Assembly (NCBI GenBank): GCA_018820205.1
Contig: JAHJOK010000076.1
Coordinates: forward strand, 1 to 60,492
Direction: 5' to 3'
Source: Alphaproteobacteria bacterium
GTDB lineage: Bacteria; Pseudomonadota; Alphaproteobacteria; Caulobacterales; Caulobacteraceae
Length of the DNA: 60,492 nucleotides
Positions 25,834 through 34,743 of this stretch are shown here, in pieces; positions within the stretch are counted from its first letter, which is position 1, and the number at the start of each line of letters is the position of its first letter. Position numbers and translations under genes: made by a program. Under the pieces are notes generated by a model. That model worked only from the letters and a program-made list of their open reading frames with translations, made no database searches and was not told where the DNA came from.

Positions 25834-27045
25834 ATGCTTGATTCCCGCTCACGAACATCAACGGAAGACTTCAGGGACCCGTCAGCGCCAAACGGATCCG
25901 GAGACGGTACTTTCGAACGATCGAGTTCGCACATCGTTGTCTTTGTTCCGAAGGTTGAGCAGCGCACGGCGTGCGCTTCCGCCGCCTCGGCCAACGATCG
26001 AACTCCCTTCACCATCCACGATGATGAGCTGATAGGGGGCGGTGCCTTCGCCGCTATCACCCTCCCCACGATGGATGGCGTTTGGCGCACGTTGATAGGG
26101 AAAGAGCTGCGGATTCCCGAGCCGGGTGAAGCAGCGCCAAACCCGGGTGTAGACAAGCTGTGGCGAGCCGAAGTCGCCGATGCGTCCTGGTCCAAAGTGG
26201 GTATCCACGATCATCAGCCCGGCCGGAAGCGATACAATCCCGGGCAGTTCGTCCTCGAGGACGAGCAGGGTCGATTTGTCGTCGACGCGGAAGGCCCGGA
26301 TGCTACGTGGGAGGTGGAGGATCTCGAGCAGGCGGTTGAAGAGGTCCTGACGGAGTTCGGCTTGAACGGGGGGTGTGCCCGCCGTTTCCTCGTCCGAGAC
26401 AAGGGCCGGTGGTTGATCTGGCCGGATCGCGGCTCGATCATCGACGTCGATCGGGCTCTCGACGCCGGCATTTGGTATCTCAGTCAGGATCGCCCTGAGT
26501 TCACCGATCTGCCCCTTGATCTTCAAGACGCTGTCGGCGGTCCGCTCAGCAAAATCGCCTGGGCCCTGGGGATGCATCGGTACTTAGAATTTCTCCAGAT
26601 TGAGACATCGGCGGCCGTGGCAGAGCGGCGGAGGGATGAGATCGTACGCGTTGCCGCCACCGACCCGGATCGCGCCACGCGGTATCTGCTGAGCCTTACG
26701 AATCCCGATCGCGGCGTTTCGTACGGACGTTTCGTGAGCGCAGTCCAAGGGGCCGACATCGTCAATCGCGATGCACGTGCCGCAACATCAGGGGCAAACG
26801 CCGAACGGAGCAAGGTCAAGGAACAGAGGTTGGATATTCTGACACGTGTCTATGTATGGCTGGGACCCGATGCCGCTGACCTCGATGCCCTGGCCGCCGC
26901 TCGCTTGGTTCACGCGGCGTATGACAACGACGAACCGATCACTAAGGGCTTGGACCTCCGAAAGGAGGATCCGGAGCGGCCCACCGAGACGGCAAAGGAG
27001 ATCGCTCTCGTGCGTCGTCGATTAAAGGAGTGTCGGGCGACGTAG
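25834..27045 (+). CDS. Hypothetical protein of the element
   Basis: The product has 403 residues from ATG 25834 (a GTG lies two codons upstream). I recognise no domain. The middle has two acidic stretches (EVEDLEQAVEEVL; DVDRALDAGIWYL) and the C-terminus is helical and charged. A 231-residue frame on the opposite strand also reads well, but the plus frame is longer and continues into a convincing C-terminus, so I prefer it. One palindrome of the GCGCAC-N3-GTGCGC family lies within it at 25962-25976. It precedes two phage-like genes. Confidence 0.55.
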   Translation: MLDSRSRTSTEDFRDPSAPNGSGDGTFERSSSHIVVFVPKVEQRTACASAASANDRTPFTIHDDELIGGGAFAAITLPTMDGVWRTLIGKELRIPEPGEAAPNPGVDKLWRAEVADASWSKVGIHDHQPGRKRYNPGQFVLEDEQGRFVVDAEGPDATWEVEDLEQAVEEVLTEFGLNGGCARRFLVRDKGRWLIWPDRGSIIDVDRALDAGIWYLSQDRPEFTDLPLDLQDAVGGPLSKIAWALGMHRYLEFLQIETSAAVAERRRDEIVRVAATDPDRATRYLLSLTNPDRGVSYGRFVSAVQGADIVNRDARAATSGANAERSKVKEQRLDILTRVYVWLGPDAADLDALAAARLVHAAYDNDEPITKGLDLRKEDPERPTETAKEIALVRRRLKECRAT

Positions 27046-27070
27046 CGTCACCCGACGACCGCACTGAACT

Positions 27071-27104
27071 CTCTCCTCACTTTGCGTGCGCAAACTGAGG
27101 AGAG
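27071..27104 (+). promoter_or_regulatory. Long hairpin covering the ribosome site of the next gene
   Basis: CTCTCCTCA (27071-27079) pairs with TGAGGAGAG (27096-27104). Inside it TTTGCG pairs with CGCAAA around a TG turn, giving a 16-step stem with one C-C mismatch. The right arm holds the GAGGAGAG ribosome site for ATG 27109, so folding would hide the start of that gene. There is no T run, so it is not a simple terminator. Confidence 0.6.
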
Positions 27105-27108
27105 ATAG

Positions 27109-27834
27109 ATGGTCCGCAAGGGCAAACCCCGATCCGAAATAGGCGCGGGTTCGGACGACGCAGTGTGGGTCCGCCTGGCGCCGACGATCCGCTGGAAGCT
27201 GCGCACACCGGATCGCAGAGCCGTCGCTGCTCTGGCAGTCAAGACGGCCGAAGTCATGGGAAGCGTCTATTCCGACGCCAGCGTCTTGGCGGCGGTGGCC
27301 GGGTCGAGTGTTGGCCAAGCCAGCTCCCGGATTAAGGGCGAAGCGGCTGTGATCGCCGCCTGTCTCTGGGCTAGGTGGGCGCTCGCCGACTGGAGCGGGG
27401 TGCAGGATCTGGCGACCGGCAAACCCGCCGACTGGCGGAAGCCGGAAGCAGTGAAGGCGGCGCTTCTAGCGGCAGGGTCGCGGACAGAGTTCGGGTTGCT
27501 CGTTCCCTTCCTGGCATGGATGGAATCAATCGAAGGGGCCGGCGCACTCGATGCCGCCCGTCTCGAGTTGCGCGCCTATTCCAAGTGGGGCGACGGCGCC
27601 CCACCCGGATCGTGGGCGGAGCCCAACACGCAAGCTGGCGTAGCGAGTTGGGAGGTCGGTACCGACGAACAGTTCTGGCGCATCGCCGGCGGCTCCATCG
27701 AAGGCTTGGATTACCACGCCGCCCTTCTCCGTTGCGAGGAGTTGGCGGGTGGGACGCGCGGTTACAATCACGGCGCGGCGTTCAATGCCCTGCAGGCCAT
27801 CGAGCGGGGTCGAATGGCGGTGGCCAATGGCTGA
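27109..27834 (+). CDS. Phage-like protein preceding tape measure, function unknown
   Basis: The product has 241 residues: a basic N-terminus, a helical middle (AACLWARWALADW) and no recognised domain. Position directly before a tape-measure gene, with an 8-base overlap of reading frames, is where tail assembly chaperones lie in tailed phages, but this protein is longer than usual for those and I see no sequence support. The ribosome site lies in a strong hairpin at 27071-27104. Confidence 0.6.
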   Translation: MVRKGKPRSEIGAGSDDAVWVRLAPTIRWKLRTPDRRAVAALAVKTAEVMGSVYSDASVLAAVAGSSVGQASSRIKGEAAVIAACLWARWALADWSGVQDLATGKPADWRKPEAVKAALLAAGSRTEFGLLVPFLAWMESIEGAGALDAARLELRAYSKWGDGAPPGSWAEPNTQAGVASWEVGTDEQFWRIAGGSIEGLDYHAALLRCEELAGGTRGYNHGAAFNALQAIERGRMAVANG

Positions 27835-30358
27835 CGGCGGCTCCATCAACATGAGGCTCGCCCTTCAGGGCGCGGACCAGGTCAAAGGCGAGCTGAAGTC
27901 GATCGGGCCCGCCGGCGCACAGATGGGACGCGAGCTCGAGCGCGCAATGAGGCAGCCGACGCCGGGCCTTCTCGCGTTAGACGCGGGGGTCGCCCGTATC
28001 AGGGGTAGCGTCGGCGGTTTGGGCAATGCCTCTGCCGGTGCTGGCGGTCCTCTTGCAGCTTTGGGCCCGGCCGGCATGGCCGTCGCTGCCGGCCTCGGAG
28101 CTGCGAGCCTCGCGGCAGCGGCCGCTTTCCGATCATTCCAGGATGCCGCGAAGGGCGCTGCCGAACTCACTGATGCCGCTAACCGGATCGGCATCGGTGT
28201 CGAAGGGCTCCAAGCGCTTCGATACGCGGCCGATGAGACGGGCATACCGATCGCTGATCTCGAAATGGGCCTTCAGAAGCTGAATGGGGCCTTGGGCGCC
28301 ATGCAGACAGGCCAGGGCGACGCCAAGGTGAAGGGGGTATTCCAGGCGCTGAAAATATCGGACGCGGAATTGGCCGGCCTGCGAAATGCCAATGACCTGC
28401 TGCCTTTGGTAGCCGACGGCATCCGCGACATCGACAGCCAAGCGGCCCGCGTTCAACTGCTCAAGAAGTTGGGCCTCGAGGCTCTCGAACCAATGCTCCG
28501 CAACGGGTCAGCGGGGATCCGCGGCTTTACCACGGAGGCTCGCAATCTTGGTCTGGTAACGTCGAAGGACGTGGTGGACGGGCTCGATGCCGCCGATCGG
28601 GCGCTGGAGAAGAACCAACAGCTCATTTCCGCCAACGTTCGGGCCATGCAGTCCGATATGGCTCCGTTTTTCATCTGGGCCAGCGGCGAGCTGGCTCAGT
28701 TGTCGCGGCGCGTCACAGACTTCTTCAATGGTCTCCGGGCTGTCGACAGCCGGTCGGAGCGGGTGCTCGCGCAGCAGAGCACGAGGATGCAGGCCCAGGT
28801 CACAGAGGCCTATCAGAATCCTGCGGGCGGCAACGGTCAACTCTCGCTTTATCAACGTGCGCTGGTGCGTCGTCTCGAGGTGGTAAATGCGGAGATCGCC
28901 GATCGTGCGCGGCGACGGATCGCCGAAGAACAATTCCGAGCTGTTGACCGCGCGACGCCTCCGGAACTGCCTGATCGCCCCTCTTCGATCAACGGCGGCG
29001 GCGAAGGAGGCGCTCGATCTGAAAGCGCACGGCGTGCGCAAGACGATCGTGAGACCGCTGAACGCGAACGTCGTCTCGCCGCCGTTGACGATGCGACGTA
29101 CCGGGCCCGTCTGTCCCAACTCGATGCCTCTATAGACCAGGCGAGCGATCTTGAAACAAGGCAGGGTCTCGAGCGGGATCGGTTGGCGTTGGAGCACGCG
29201 CGGACGAGAGTTGAGCAGCAAACATTCATCGCGGCGGGTGAGATCGACGAAGCCAAGAAAGCGGAGCTGGTCACGGCCCTTGCCGCGACACAGGCGAGTG
29301 AACAGCAGGCGCAGCTCGACGCGCAGCGATTGACTCGAGCGGGGGCTTTGCGTTCGGCCGAAGATGCCCAGGCTGATATGCTGGCAGACATCTTGGCATC
29401 GGCCTCGGCGCAGGCGCGAACTTCCGAAGAAAAGCGGCAGATCGAACTGCAGATTCTGGCGCTAGCTCAAGACCGCTTCCGTGCGGAACTACGGGACAAA
29501 ATCGCCACCGCCGAGAGCGCCGAGGCTCGGGAGCGCTACGCCGCGATGCTGCGAGATTTGCCGACGCGCGAGAACGCGCAGCGGCGTGACGTCATCGACC
29601 GAACGGCGGGGCCGATCGAGACATGGCGTTCAGGACAGCGAACGTCGGGCATGGCGTCGGAGTTCATCCAACAGGAGGCGCTCGATGCTCTCGACGGTGT
29701 GAACAAGGGTCTGATCGACGCGTGGCGCAATGCCAAAAGCGCCGGTGACGCGTTCACAGCTATGGGTGACGTCGCCGTGAACGCGCTGTCCCAAGTGGTC
29801 GACGTTCTCGCCGAAGTCGCCCTGCAGAGAATGCTCATCGAGCCATTAGTTGGCGCCCTGTTCGGAGCGGATGGTTCGAGTGGCGGCTTCCTGGGCAGTT
29901 TGATCGGCCGCTTCACGGGATCGGTGTTCGGGGGGGCAAACCTGTCAAAGCTGGCGGCCGGCCCCCAGAAAATGATCGGCCACGGCATGGCTCGAGGGGG
30001 CGTCAAAGGATCAGCGGGTTGGACCCCGGTAGGCGAGCTCGGAATGGAAATCGTTGATCTGCCCGTCGGCTCGCGCGTGTTCAATGCCGACACAACTCAG
30101 CGGACGTTGCTCGACCTCGACGCTCGGATGCGGGCCATGGTCTCCATCGACGGCGCACGCCGTGCGCCAATCGTGACGCCGATTAATATCAGTGTCGTGA
30201 ACAGGACGAGCGAGGCTGTGACAGCAAGGACAAGCCAGCAACCTAACGGAGACATTCAGGTCTTCCTCGACATGATCGATTCCCGCATCGATCGACGGGC
30301 CGCAGACGGCTCGATCGCGAGAAATATGGCATTTGCTCCAAGGCCGATCAGGCGATGA
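27827..30358 (+). CDS. Phage tail tape measure protein, orphan
   Basis: The product has 843 residues. The N-terminal part (MRLALQGADQVKGELKSIG) and the following hydrophobic Ala/Gly-rich segment (about 55-105) match lambda-family tape-measure proteins. A long coiled-coil middle (about 390-600) follows, then a C-terminus with GELGMEIVDLPVGSRVF, which is typical of tape-measure ends. In a phage it sets tail length and spans the tail lumen. No other tail gene follows, so it is either a remnant or has another role in the element. Two palindromes of the repeated family lie inside it (29025-29039 and 30153-30167). Confidence 0.8.
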   Translation: MADGGSINMRLALQGADQVKGELKSIGPAGAQMGRELERAMRQPTPGLLALDAGVARIRGSVGGLGNASAGAGGPLAALGPAGMAVAAGLGAASLAAAAAFRSFQDAAKGAAELTDAANRIGIGVEGLQALRYAADETGIPIADLEMGLQKLNGALGAMQTGQGDAKVKGVFQALKISDAELAGLRNANDLLPLVADGIRDIDSQAARVQLLKKLGLEALEPMLRNGSAGIRGFTTEARNLGLVTSKDVVDGLDAADRALEKNQQLISANVRAMQSDMAPFFIWASGELAQLSRRVTDFFNGLRAVDSRSERVLAQQSTRMQAQVTEAYQNPAGGNGQLSLYQRALVRRLEVVNAEIADRARRRIAEEQFRAVDRATPPELPDRPSSINGGGEGGARSESARRAQDDRETAERERRLAAVDDATYRARLSQLDASIDQASDLETRQGLERDRLALEHARTRVEQQTFIAAGEIDEAKKAELVTALAATQASEQQAQLDAQRLTRAGALRSAEDAQADMLADILASASAQARTSEEKRQIELQILALAQDRFRAELRDKIATAESAEARERYAAMLRDLPTRENAQRRDVIDRTAGPIETWRSGQRTSGMASEFIQQEALDALDGVNKGLIDAWRNAKSAGDAFTAMGDVAVNALSQVVDVLAEVALQRMLIEPLVGALFGADGSSGGFLGSLIGRFTGSVFGGANLSKLAAGPQKMIGHGMARGGVKGSAGWTPVGELGMEIVDLPVGSRVFNADTTQRTLLDLDARMRAMVSIDGARRAPIVTPINISVVNRTSEAVTARTSQQPNGDIQVFLDMIDSRIDRRAADGSIARNMAFAPRPIRR

Positions 30359-30476
30359 TTATTAGGTGCGTCGATCGGGCGGCGAACCGGGTTCGTCGCT
30401 CTTGGCCTTGCGACCGCCATCCACACTGCTCCGAGACGCGCCTTGAATATCGAGGGAATCCCGATAACGACCTCTG

Positions 30477-31529
30477 GTGGCAAACCGAGGTCCTCCCAGA
30501 AACCAGTGGCAGACGCCCCGCGAGTCATTGCTCGCGGCGCAGCGCTCGCTGGATAGTCAAAAACAGGTGGTCATCCGGGCCCCCACGATCATGGACATTG
30601 GGCAGACATTCGGTAGCCTGCTCACGATGCTTCAGGAGGTCCGCCGACAAGTCGTCGCGGGCAACTACGTGACGATCGATTTGCGCCACACGAGCCTCAT
30701 CAGCCCACCCGCAACGCTGCTGCTGGCGGCCGAAGTCGAGCGTTGCAATCGCTATCGGCCAAGGAGCGTCTGGGGAGCCGTTCCGAGGTCCGAAGACGTC
30801 CAGGCAACCCTGAACGCGTTTGGTTTCTATGAAGCGATCGGTGCCCTCGACGAGGAAACCGAGGAATGGAAAGGCGTGGCCCGCATTCAGCCGGGAACAG
30901 GCAGCCCCGCCGACATTCCGAGAAAGCTCGGCCTCGTTTCAGACCTGGCCCGCCAGACTTGGCATGACACCGCGTTCTGCGATCGTGTTCACGGCGCGCT
31001 GAACGAAGCTATGACGAACGTAATCATGCACGCCTACGACGAGGCTCTCATCGAAAAGCTCGAGCAGCCCTGCATCAAGGGGCGCTGGTGGGTAGCGGGG
31101 TTTTCGCCGCCAGATTCCGAGCAGGCCTGGTTCATGGCGCTAGACCATGGCGTAGGGATACCCGCCAGCGCCGCCTCCAAGTCCGAGTTGGTCGATGGCC
31201 ACGGTAGCAGCGGTGAGTTGGGGCACGATGAACGCGTCCTGATGTCCTTGATCGACGACGAAAATCGCAGCCGGACGGGACTTCCTCAGCACGGCAAAGG
31301 CATTCCCGCCATGATCAATCTCATCCGGGAGTTTGCGACGGAGGGTGCGATATGGATCATGTCCGGGAAGGGTGGTTTCATGCTGGAGAAACGGTCCGGC
31401 AACTCGACATCCCCCGGCCGCATTTATCAGGTTCAATTTCGTCTTCCAGCCAGGCTGCCTGGCACGCTAATCTTATGGAAAGTAGGGTCACCCATCATCG
31501 ACGTCCGCCAGACTAGGGAGGCGCACTAA
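30477..31529 (+). CDS. STAS-like plus GHKL ATPase protein (anti-sigma-kinase type)
   Basis: The product has about 350 residues. An N-terminal STAS-like region (about 30-125, TIDLRHTSLISPPATLLLAAE) is fused to a histidine-kinase-type ATPase domain. The N-box has Glu177 and Asn181 (ALNEAMTNVIMHAYDE), the G1 box is DHGVGIP (223-229) and the G2 box is GLPQHGKGIPAM (268-279). There is no His-box dimerisation domain, so it is not a sensor kinase; it is like SpoIIAB/RsbW/RsbT partner-switching ATPases. The stop codon overlaps the start of the DUF4325 gene (TAATG). The start is uncertain: GTG 30477, GTG 30567 or ATG 30591 all precede the conserved part. Confidence 0.8.
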   Translation: MANRGPPRNQWQTPRESLLAAQRSLDSQKQVVIRAPTIMDIGQTFGSLLTMLQEVRRQVVAGNYVTIDLRHTSLISPPATLLLAAEVERCNRYRPRSVWGAVPRSEDVQATLNAFGFYEAIGALDEETEEWKGVARIQPGTGSPADIPRKLGLVSDLARQTWHDTAFCDRVHGALNEAMTNVIMHAYDEALIEKLEQPCIKGRWWVAGFSPPDSEQAWFMALDHGVGIPASAASKSELVDGHGSSGELGHDERVLMSLIDDENRSRTGLPQHGKGIPAMINLIREFATEGAIWIMSGKGGFMLEKRSGNSTSPGRIYQVQFRLPARLPGTLILWKVGSPIIDVRQTREAH

Positions 31530-31849
31530 TGTTAGAAATCAGCGTCGCTCGCGATTTCAGCCGGTTCCCCTTCGGTCGTTATCCAGACCATGGACCCTAC
31601 AGTGGCCAGCGCTTCCGAGACGAGTTTATGGTTCCCCGACTCAAGGAGGGCTCGCTCACAGTGGACCTCGACGGTGCTCGTGGCCTCGCCCCTTCGTTTC
31701 TGGAAGAGGCGTTCGGCGGCCTCGTTCGGCTTGGTTTCGACCTTGCGACGTTGCGCGCGAGGCTGACGATTGTGTGCGAAGCCGATCCCAGTCGAGTTGA
31801 CGAGGCCTGGGCGTACATCGTGAGTGCAGATGGACGGGTGGCTTCCTGA
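31529..31849 (+). CDS. STAS-like DUF4325 protein
   Basis: The product has 106 residues and matches the DUF4325 STAS-like pattern closely: VARDFSRFPFGRYPDHGPYSG, quoted in part as FSRFPFGRYPDHGPYSG, then TVDLDGARG and SFLEEAFGGLVR. Such proteins are thought to act like anti-anti-sigma factors, often beside a GHKL ATPase as here. AGGGAGG lies upstream and the ATG overlaps the stop of the ATPase gene (TAATG), so the two proteins are probably made in balanced amounts and bind each other. Confidence 0.85.
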   Translation: MLEISVARDFSRFPFGRYPDHGPYSGQRFRDEFMVPRLKEGSLTVDLDGARGLAPSFLEEAFGGLVRLGFDLATLRARLTIVCEADPSRVDEAWAYIVSADGRVAS

Positions 31850-31905
31850 GCGCCGCCGCCGCCAACGCGCCATTCTGGGATCTTGCGAAGGTCACCGGCG
31901 GGTTC

Positions 31906-32316
31906 GTGCTGGGCTACCTCGTTAAATGGCTGACCGGCCGCATGTCCGGTCGAGCTGCAGATGTCCGCAAGACCCTTACCCTTCTCCAGGATATGTCGAG
32001 GAATGCCGAAGCGGCAGCACACACCATCATTGCGGGTGCGGCCGATCAGGGTCTCGCCGCAGGCGTGATGGCTGACCGGACGACGCTCGGCATCAGGGCG
32101 CGAAAATGCCTTGGGTCCTGCACATCCTATGGAAGTGTGAGCGCGAACTTCACACTATTCGCAGTCTCGCTGTCCTGCGCGGATCCCCAGTACGGCCCGA
32201 TCACGCAGGTGGATATCGACCGGATGCGAGATGCCGAGAGGGAGCTAGACGGCGCAATCCGCCGGACGGCAGCTGAGACCTGGGCGTGGCGGCTGTACGG
32301 CCACGAGAGATCCTAG
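31906..32316 (+). CDS. Membrane-anchored protein, third gene of the STAS/ATPase module
   Basis: The product has 136 residues from GTG 31906. The open frame extends back to a CTG at 31846 that overlaps the stop of the DUF4325 gene (CTGA), adding 20 residues which complete a membrane segment (LAKVTGGFVLGYLVKWLTG). If CTG is used, the gene is fully coupled to the two upstream. The rest is soluble and partly helical and has four Cys residues of which two are close together (RKCLGSCTSYG). I recognise no family; it could be the output component of the module. Confidence 0.55.
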   Translation: MLGYLVKWLTGRMSGRAADVRKTLTLLQDMSRNAEAAAHTIIAGAADQGLAAGVMADRTTLGIRARKCLGSCTSYGSVSANFTLFAVSLSCADPQYGPITQVDIDRMRDAERELDGAIRRTAAETWAWRLYGHERS

Positions 32317-32435
32317 CCGGGCTTGCTTGCCGCCGATCCCGGGGCGCGGTGAAGACGCGTTTCGGTTTGGCGGAACCGCGATCTGGAAACTGCGACCGCT
32401 ACGCCCATATCGGTTTCAGTCAAACGGAGCCGTCC

Positions 32436-32987
32436 ATGGAAGTCTCACAAGGCGAGAAACTCATCATCCACATGCTTTCCGACCTCTTCGAGCATCTCGG
32501 GGTCGAGAGCGAGCTAGATCCCGGGTTTATTAAGCGCGCGCTTGATGGCCAGTCGTGGGCTATCAGCTCGCGATACGGCTTCACGGAGCGGGGCGACCGT
32601 GACGACAGCGTCGCCAATGAGGTTGGAGAAATTCTCCATATGTGGCGGATCATCGAGGAGACCGTGGAAGGATTCGACGAGCAGCAACAGACACAGCTCG
32701 TTGAACTGGCGCCCGTGTTTGGCAAGACGGTGAAATTTCCCGGGTTCGACGCCAACGCTTCGTCCGGCCACTACGGAACGGCTGTCTTCCTGGTTAAGGA
32801 GGATTTCGGCTGGGACCATTTCCGCGGGCGCAACCTGAACAGTCACGGCGCCGGTACCGTCGAAGGGCATCGCCGGATGCGAGCGCGCTTCAAGGAGGTC
32901 ATGCGGCAGAGAAACTTCGAACAGCTCACGCCTAAGGATATGGCGTCGGTACTGAACGAGCGGACCCACCCGGAAAATCAGGACTGA
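32436..32987 (+). CDS. YfbU family protein
   Basis: The product has 183 residues. The pattern matches E. coli YfbU along most of its length: EKLIIHMLSDLFEHL, a charged helical middle (EVGEILHMWRIIEETVEGF), FPGFDANASSGHYGTAVFLV, and a C-terminal MRARFKEVM region. YfbU has no established biochemical function. Here it lies in cargo of a mobile element, about 120 bases after the STAS/ATPase module and on the same strand. ATG 32436 is where the family similarity begins. Confidence 0.75.
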   Translation: MEVSQGEKLIIHMLSDLFEHLGVESELDPGFIKRALDGQSWAISSRYGFTERGDRDDSVANEVGEILHMWRIIEETVEGFDEQQQTQLVELAPVFGKTVKFPGFDANASSGHYGTAVFLVKEDFGWDHFRGRNLNSHGAGTVEGHRRMRARFKEVMRQRNFEQLTPKDMASVLNERTHPENQD

Positions 32988-33126
32988 CAACAGTCTGCAT
33001 GGGTTGAACTGCGACCACACGGCCAGAGCGTCCCATCTGGCCAACCGGCAACGGCCAAACCTGACCAAGATCGGTCTCATAGCCACACCGGAAGCCTGAC
33101 GACCTGAACGATCAAGATCGCGCTGT

Positions 33127-33639
33127 CTACGCGACCGCCGGGTCGGCCGGTTTTGGCAGCCGTGCGACGATATCGGCCGCGAGGAGGAACGAGCCAACGA
33201 GAACGCCGGCGACGTCGTCGGGGTGAAGCCGGATCCGCTCCCCTCTTGCGAACCTCAGTCGCATCACATCACATCGCGCCGCGCCCAGACCGGCCCGTCG
33301 TCGACAGGGACGCCGACTTGGAGCTCCTGCTCTTCGCCGCCGATCATAGTCAGGACAGCCAAGCGTGGGAGGACCAGCTCGAGCGCCTCGGCGCCATCGC
33401 AATCCCGTTCCGTGACGATCCGAGATCGGTGCTCAAGACAGTTCCTGCCCTTCTGCAGCGATTGGAGCTCGGCGTCGAAGATCAGCGGGGCGGTCCAGAG
33501 GTTGCCCAACTCCGCAAGCAGGCGGGGGTTCGGCCAGACGCACGCTGCGATGAATGGGAGCGGCAACGCCGTCCGCGTTCAGCACCACACGGGGCTCGCC
33601 CTCATCGCCTCCGCCAAGTGGCGCAGCCGCGTCGGTCAT
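33127..33639 (-). pseudogene. Frameshifted hypothetical gene (two frame changes)
   Basis: The ATG at 33639 overlaps the stop of the upstream membrane-protein gene (ATGA). The first frame stays open to 33433, but coding character moves to a second frame at a run of five Gs (33524-33528). It then moves back at a triple GATGT-type repeat near 33262-33275, where removing one 5-base unit gives ARRDV continuing into MRLRFARGE. The joined protein would have about 168 residues with a hydrophobic C-terminal segment (VAGVLVGSFLLAADIV). The net change is six bases. It may be a decayed gene, a phase-variable one or a sequencing error. Confidence 0.5.
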
Positions 33640-34448
33640 TCGCTCGGCTCGGGTCCGAAGAAAACGTCAGGCCTACGGATCGTCCGGTCAGTCGTCCAAG
33701 CAAGCAGGTCTTTCAACGCTTCGTCCTGGGAACGAGCTAGACCCGCTCGAGAGGCTGCATCCGTAAGCGGAATGGCTTCGATATGCTTCCTCAGGCTATC
33801 GGCCCAGAGTGGGCGCGGCACATCCTTCAGGTGGTTTGGATCAGTGGCGCTCAGATTGAGCTTCTGGAGCTTTCGGTGCTCGGCTGCGAAGCCCTCGGTG
33901 TCCCTTATGGGCGATCCAAACTTCTGAACGTTTTCCTTTCGGACCTCATCTCCGCGGGCCCGCACGAACTTCGTGATGGCGCGCGTCACGGGCTCCGCAA
34001 GATCCCAAGCAATCAGTCTGTCGATCTCATCTCGCATGCCCCCATACTCTGACTGCGGCACGCCGGCCGCCTTCAGGGCGGTTTCTACATCGGCTGCCAA
34101 TGCAAGCTGCTCTCGGCGATCGAAGCCGGCCATCATCCGGCCCATTCGCGGAGCGGATCTGAGCATGGCGCCCGACAGGATTTTCAACAGCGCCCGGGTC
34201 TGGGTTATCAGCTCCGCCGCCTCTTCCTGTTTGCTCTCCCAGAGTTCCGCCTCGAAGCCGAGCCCCTTGATGTGCTTGAACCGCGACAGCTGCACGAAGG
34301 CGAGCAGCAAGAGGCCTAAACCAGCCAACAAGGTCCCAGCAGGCACGTGGTCGTGCAGTCCCAGCCAGATCGAACTGAGCAATGAGGCAAGTGCGACCGC
34401 CGCGAGGACAAAGCGCCCGAATGCCTGGAGGTTTCTGGTGAGGCTCAC
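33636..34448 (-). CDS. Membrane protein with cytoplasmic helical domain, unknown function
   Basis: The product has 270 residues from GTG 34448, which follows GAGGG. Two hydrophobic segments near the N-terminus (RFVLAAVALASLLSSIWLGL and LLAGLGLLLLAFVQL) form a hairpin, after which KHIKGLGFEAELWESKQEEA starts a long helical, charged domain. The frame is open to TTG 34604, but the extra residues are Arg/Pro-rich and look non-coding. The layout resembles membrane-anchored sensors of unknown type. The next gene, frameshifted, is coupled by an ATGA overlap. Confidence 0.65.
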   Translation of the reverse strand: MSLTRNLQAFGRFVLAAVALASLLSSIWLGLHDHVPAGTLLAGLGLLLLAFVQLSRFKHIKGLGFEAELWESKQEEAAELITQTRALLKILSGAMLRSAPRMGRMMAGFDRREQLALAADVETALKAAGVPQSEYGGMRDEIDRLIAWDLAEPVTRAITKFVRARGDEVRKENVQKFGSPIRDTEGFAAEHRKLQKLNLSATDPNHLKDVPRPLWADSLRKHIEAIPLTDAASRAGLARSQDEALKDLLAWTTDRTIRRPDVFFGPEPSE

Positions 34449-34743
34449 TATCGAATCCCTCGCAACAGGTCTGTCCAAGATGGCACGCTGCGGCGATTCG
34501 TAGTTTGGGCCTCGCACGCCGGTGTTGGCCAATATTCCGGGACCCCTCGGACCAGGTCTGGACGCGGCCCGGCCCAACGTCCGTGATCGGTTGAAGGAGG
34601 TCAAAGTCTGATGCCGAAACAGGATCTACCGAGCTAGAAACGAACATGCCGCTCTCGCTAGACGAACAGGCCATGTTGATCAGGTTGTCACGAGGCTGTT
34701 GCCAAACCTGCCTAGCAGTGCCTTCATCGATTTGAGCTCTTTG

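Noticed and set aside
25882..26577. A 231-residue minus-strand frame opposite the 25834 gene
   Set aside because: It reads plausibly, but the plus frame is longer and extends to a convincing C-terminus; kept only as a note.
33153..33927. Plus-strand frames opposite the frameshifted gene
   Set aside because: The minus strand has better codon pattern, stop-start coupling to the upstream gene and a simple explanation for the frame changes.
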